Positions 5,523-6,209 of a DNA stretch of 6,209 bases are shown here, piece by piece. A program made the position numbers and the translations under genes. Location of the stretch: NCBI GenBank assembly GCA_027023145.1, contig JALVWV010000307.1:1-6209 (forward strand). The letters run 5' to 3'. The notes beneath the pieces are model-generated. The model ran no database searches, had not been told where the DNA came from, and saw only the letters and a list, made by a program, of their open reading frames with translations. This DNA is from Campylobacteraceae bacterium. Its GTDB lineage: Bacteria; Campylobacterota; Campylobacteria; Campylobacterales; Sulfurovaceae. Every line of letters starts with the position of its first letter. The first letter of the stretch is position 1.

Positions 5523-5881
5523 GGGTACTCGATGCCAACTACATCCTGCGTTATCTCCTGAATGACAACCCCCGGATGTATGCTGAAGCCAAAGCTGTGA
5601 TCGAGCATGAACCGTGCCTGGTTCTGGGTGAAGTGGTAGCCGAAGTGGTCTATGTCCTGGATGGCTACTACGACATTTCCCGCAAAGAGATTGCCGAAAC
5701 TTTGGAGGTATTTTTCCGACAGGAGGGGCTGCAGATGCACGAGCCCCTCTTTGTGGTCTTACAGGCGCTTGTGTTGTATGCCGATACGTCGCTGGATTAT
5801 GTTGATTGTTATTTGTGTGCGTTGAAGGGGCGTTATACGGTTGCTACGTTTAATAAGAAGCTTCGCAAATGTGTTGATTAG
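5519..5881 (+). CDS. PIN-domain toxin (VapC-like ribonuclease)
   Basis: The 120-residue product is a single PIN domain, a metal-dependent endoribonuclease that cleaves RNA such as tRNA or rRNA when released from its antitoxin. MRVLDANYILRYLLND carries the first metal-binding Asp5. Glu42 in AEVVYVL is the conserved acid of helix 2, and Asp93/Asp96 in SLDYVDCYLCAL supply the third. The fourth position, usually Asp in TFDKKL, is Asn112 in TFNKKL. Length is slightly below the usual 125-140. The ATG overlaps the antitoxin stop. AGGAGGG (5512-5518) is almost too close to be its ribosome site, so AGGA at 5506-5509 or translational coupling may set initiation. The 3' end overlaps the convergent PIN gene by 4 nt. 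Confidence in the family is high; specificity is unknown. Confidence 0.9.
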   Translation: MRVLDANYILRYLLNDNPRMYAEAKAVIEHEPCLVLGEVVAEVVYVLDGYYDISRKEIAETLEVFFRQEGLQMHEPLFVVLQALVLYADTSLDYVDCYLCALKGRYTVATFNKKLRKCVD

Positions 5882-6209
5882 GAAGCGATAAATGCCAAAA
5901 ATTCTCCGGGCGCTGATACGGGAACTTTTGAATATTTGAACCCTTTTGGATCTCGGGTGATGATCCGGTCGATGCCTGCGTAGTAGGCGGAGGTATGGAC
6001 GACGCTGTCTTCGAAGTCGGTACCGTGGATGCGGACAGCTTCTGTGAGTACCCGCTTATCCACCGGTGTGATCTCAAAGATTTCCAGCATCCGGGCGATG
6101 ACATCATCCGCCGACTGTTTCCCTCGCTCCCGGCTGACGAGGTAGTGGATCGTCGTGATCGCATCGGCACAGAGGTATCCTTCGATGTGCCGGTTCTCGA
6201 TCAGGAGAA
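5878..6209 (-). CDS. Second PIN-domain protein, VapC-like (5' partial, runs off the right end)
   Basis: The frame is open to the window end and gives 109 C-terminal residues, ending PGEFLAFIAS. The visible order is YLCADAITTIHYLVSRERGKQSADDVIARML (helices 2-3), IFEITPVDKRVLTEAVRI, the metal-binding motif DFEDSV (Asp64 and Asp67, counting from the first visible residue), then IDRIITRDPKGFKYSKVPVSAPGEFL. This is the classic PIN C-terminal half with ITRDPKGF before the last strand. About 25-35 residues with the first catalytic Asp are missing. The ATG at 6088-6090 is internal, because the homology continues upstream of it. The acid usually found near helix 2 is replaced by the Thr-Thr-Ile-His stretch, as in one PIN_3-like branch. 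Its antitoxin would lie beyond the right edge, if present. Confidence 0.85.
   Translation of the reverse strand, partial: LLIENRHIEGYLCADAITTIHYLVSRERGKQSADDVIARMLEIFEITPVDKRVLTEAVRIHGTDFEDSVVHTSAYYAGIDRIITRDPKGFKYSKVPVSAPGEFLAFIAS

Overview
The window is bacterial, with dense protein genes, Shine-Dalgarno sites and ATGA start/stop overlaps. The transporter genes are clearly GC-rich. The stretch from about 4650 to 5230 is more AT-rich and carries repeats. The organism cannot be named from the sequence alone. The protein style and a TATAAT box without a recognisable -35 box would fit a moderately GC-rich proteobacterium or campylobacterote, but this is a weak inference.

Positions 1-4650 hold most of an ABC uptake operon, all on the + strand: a BMP/PnrA-family substrate-binding protein (5' end outside the window), a double-domain ATPase, and two different BPD_transp_2-family permeases. 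This is the layout of the purine-nucleoside importers (YufNOPQ/NupNOPQ type). A 108-bp gap with a strong hairpin separates the binding-protein gene from the ATPase gene. The ATPase and both permease genes overlap each other by 4 and 11 nt and are preceded by near-perfect Shine-Dalgarno sequences, so they look translationally coupled. The binding protein would capture the nucleoside, the permease pair would form the channel, and the fused ATPase would drive it with one competent and one degenerate ATP site.

Positions 4651-5231 contain no convincing gene. They start with a degenerate 7-bp tandem repeat. Next comes a composite repeat island (4687-5159) bounded by two inverted GTAG-plus-palindrome sequences that match at 23 of 24 positions. 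Inside lie a doubtful 80-codon AT-rich reading frame, two inverted and diverged copies of a hairpin whose stem differences are compensated, and a third hairpin. The organisation resembles REP/BIME or MITE elements, and no transposase is visible.

Positions 5171-5881 hold a type II toxin-antitoxin module: an 8-bp tandem repeat and TATAAT box, a Phd/YefM-like antitoxin with a GTG start, and a PIN-domain (VapC-like) toxin overlapping it by 4 nt. The toxin gene ends in a 4-nt convergent overlap with a second, unrelated-looking PIN-domain gene on the - strand, which runs off the right end. The region right of the ABC operon therefore looks like an accessory island of repeats and toxin genes. The REP-like island with compensatory changes is the most unusual item.
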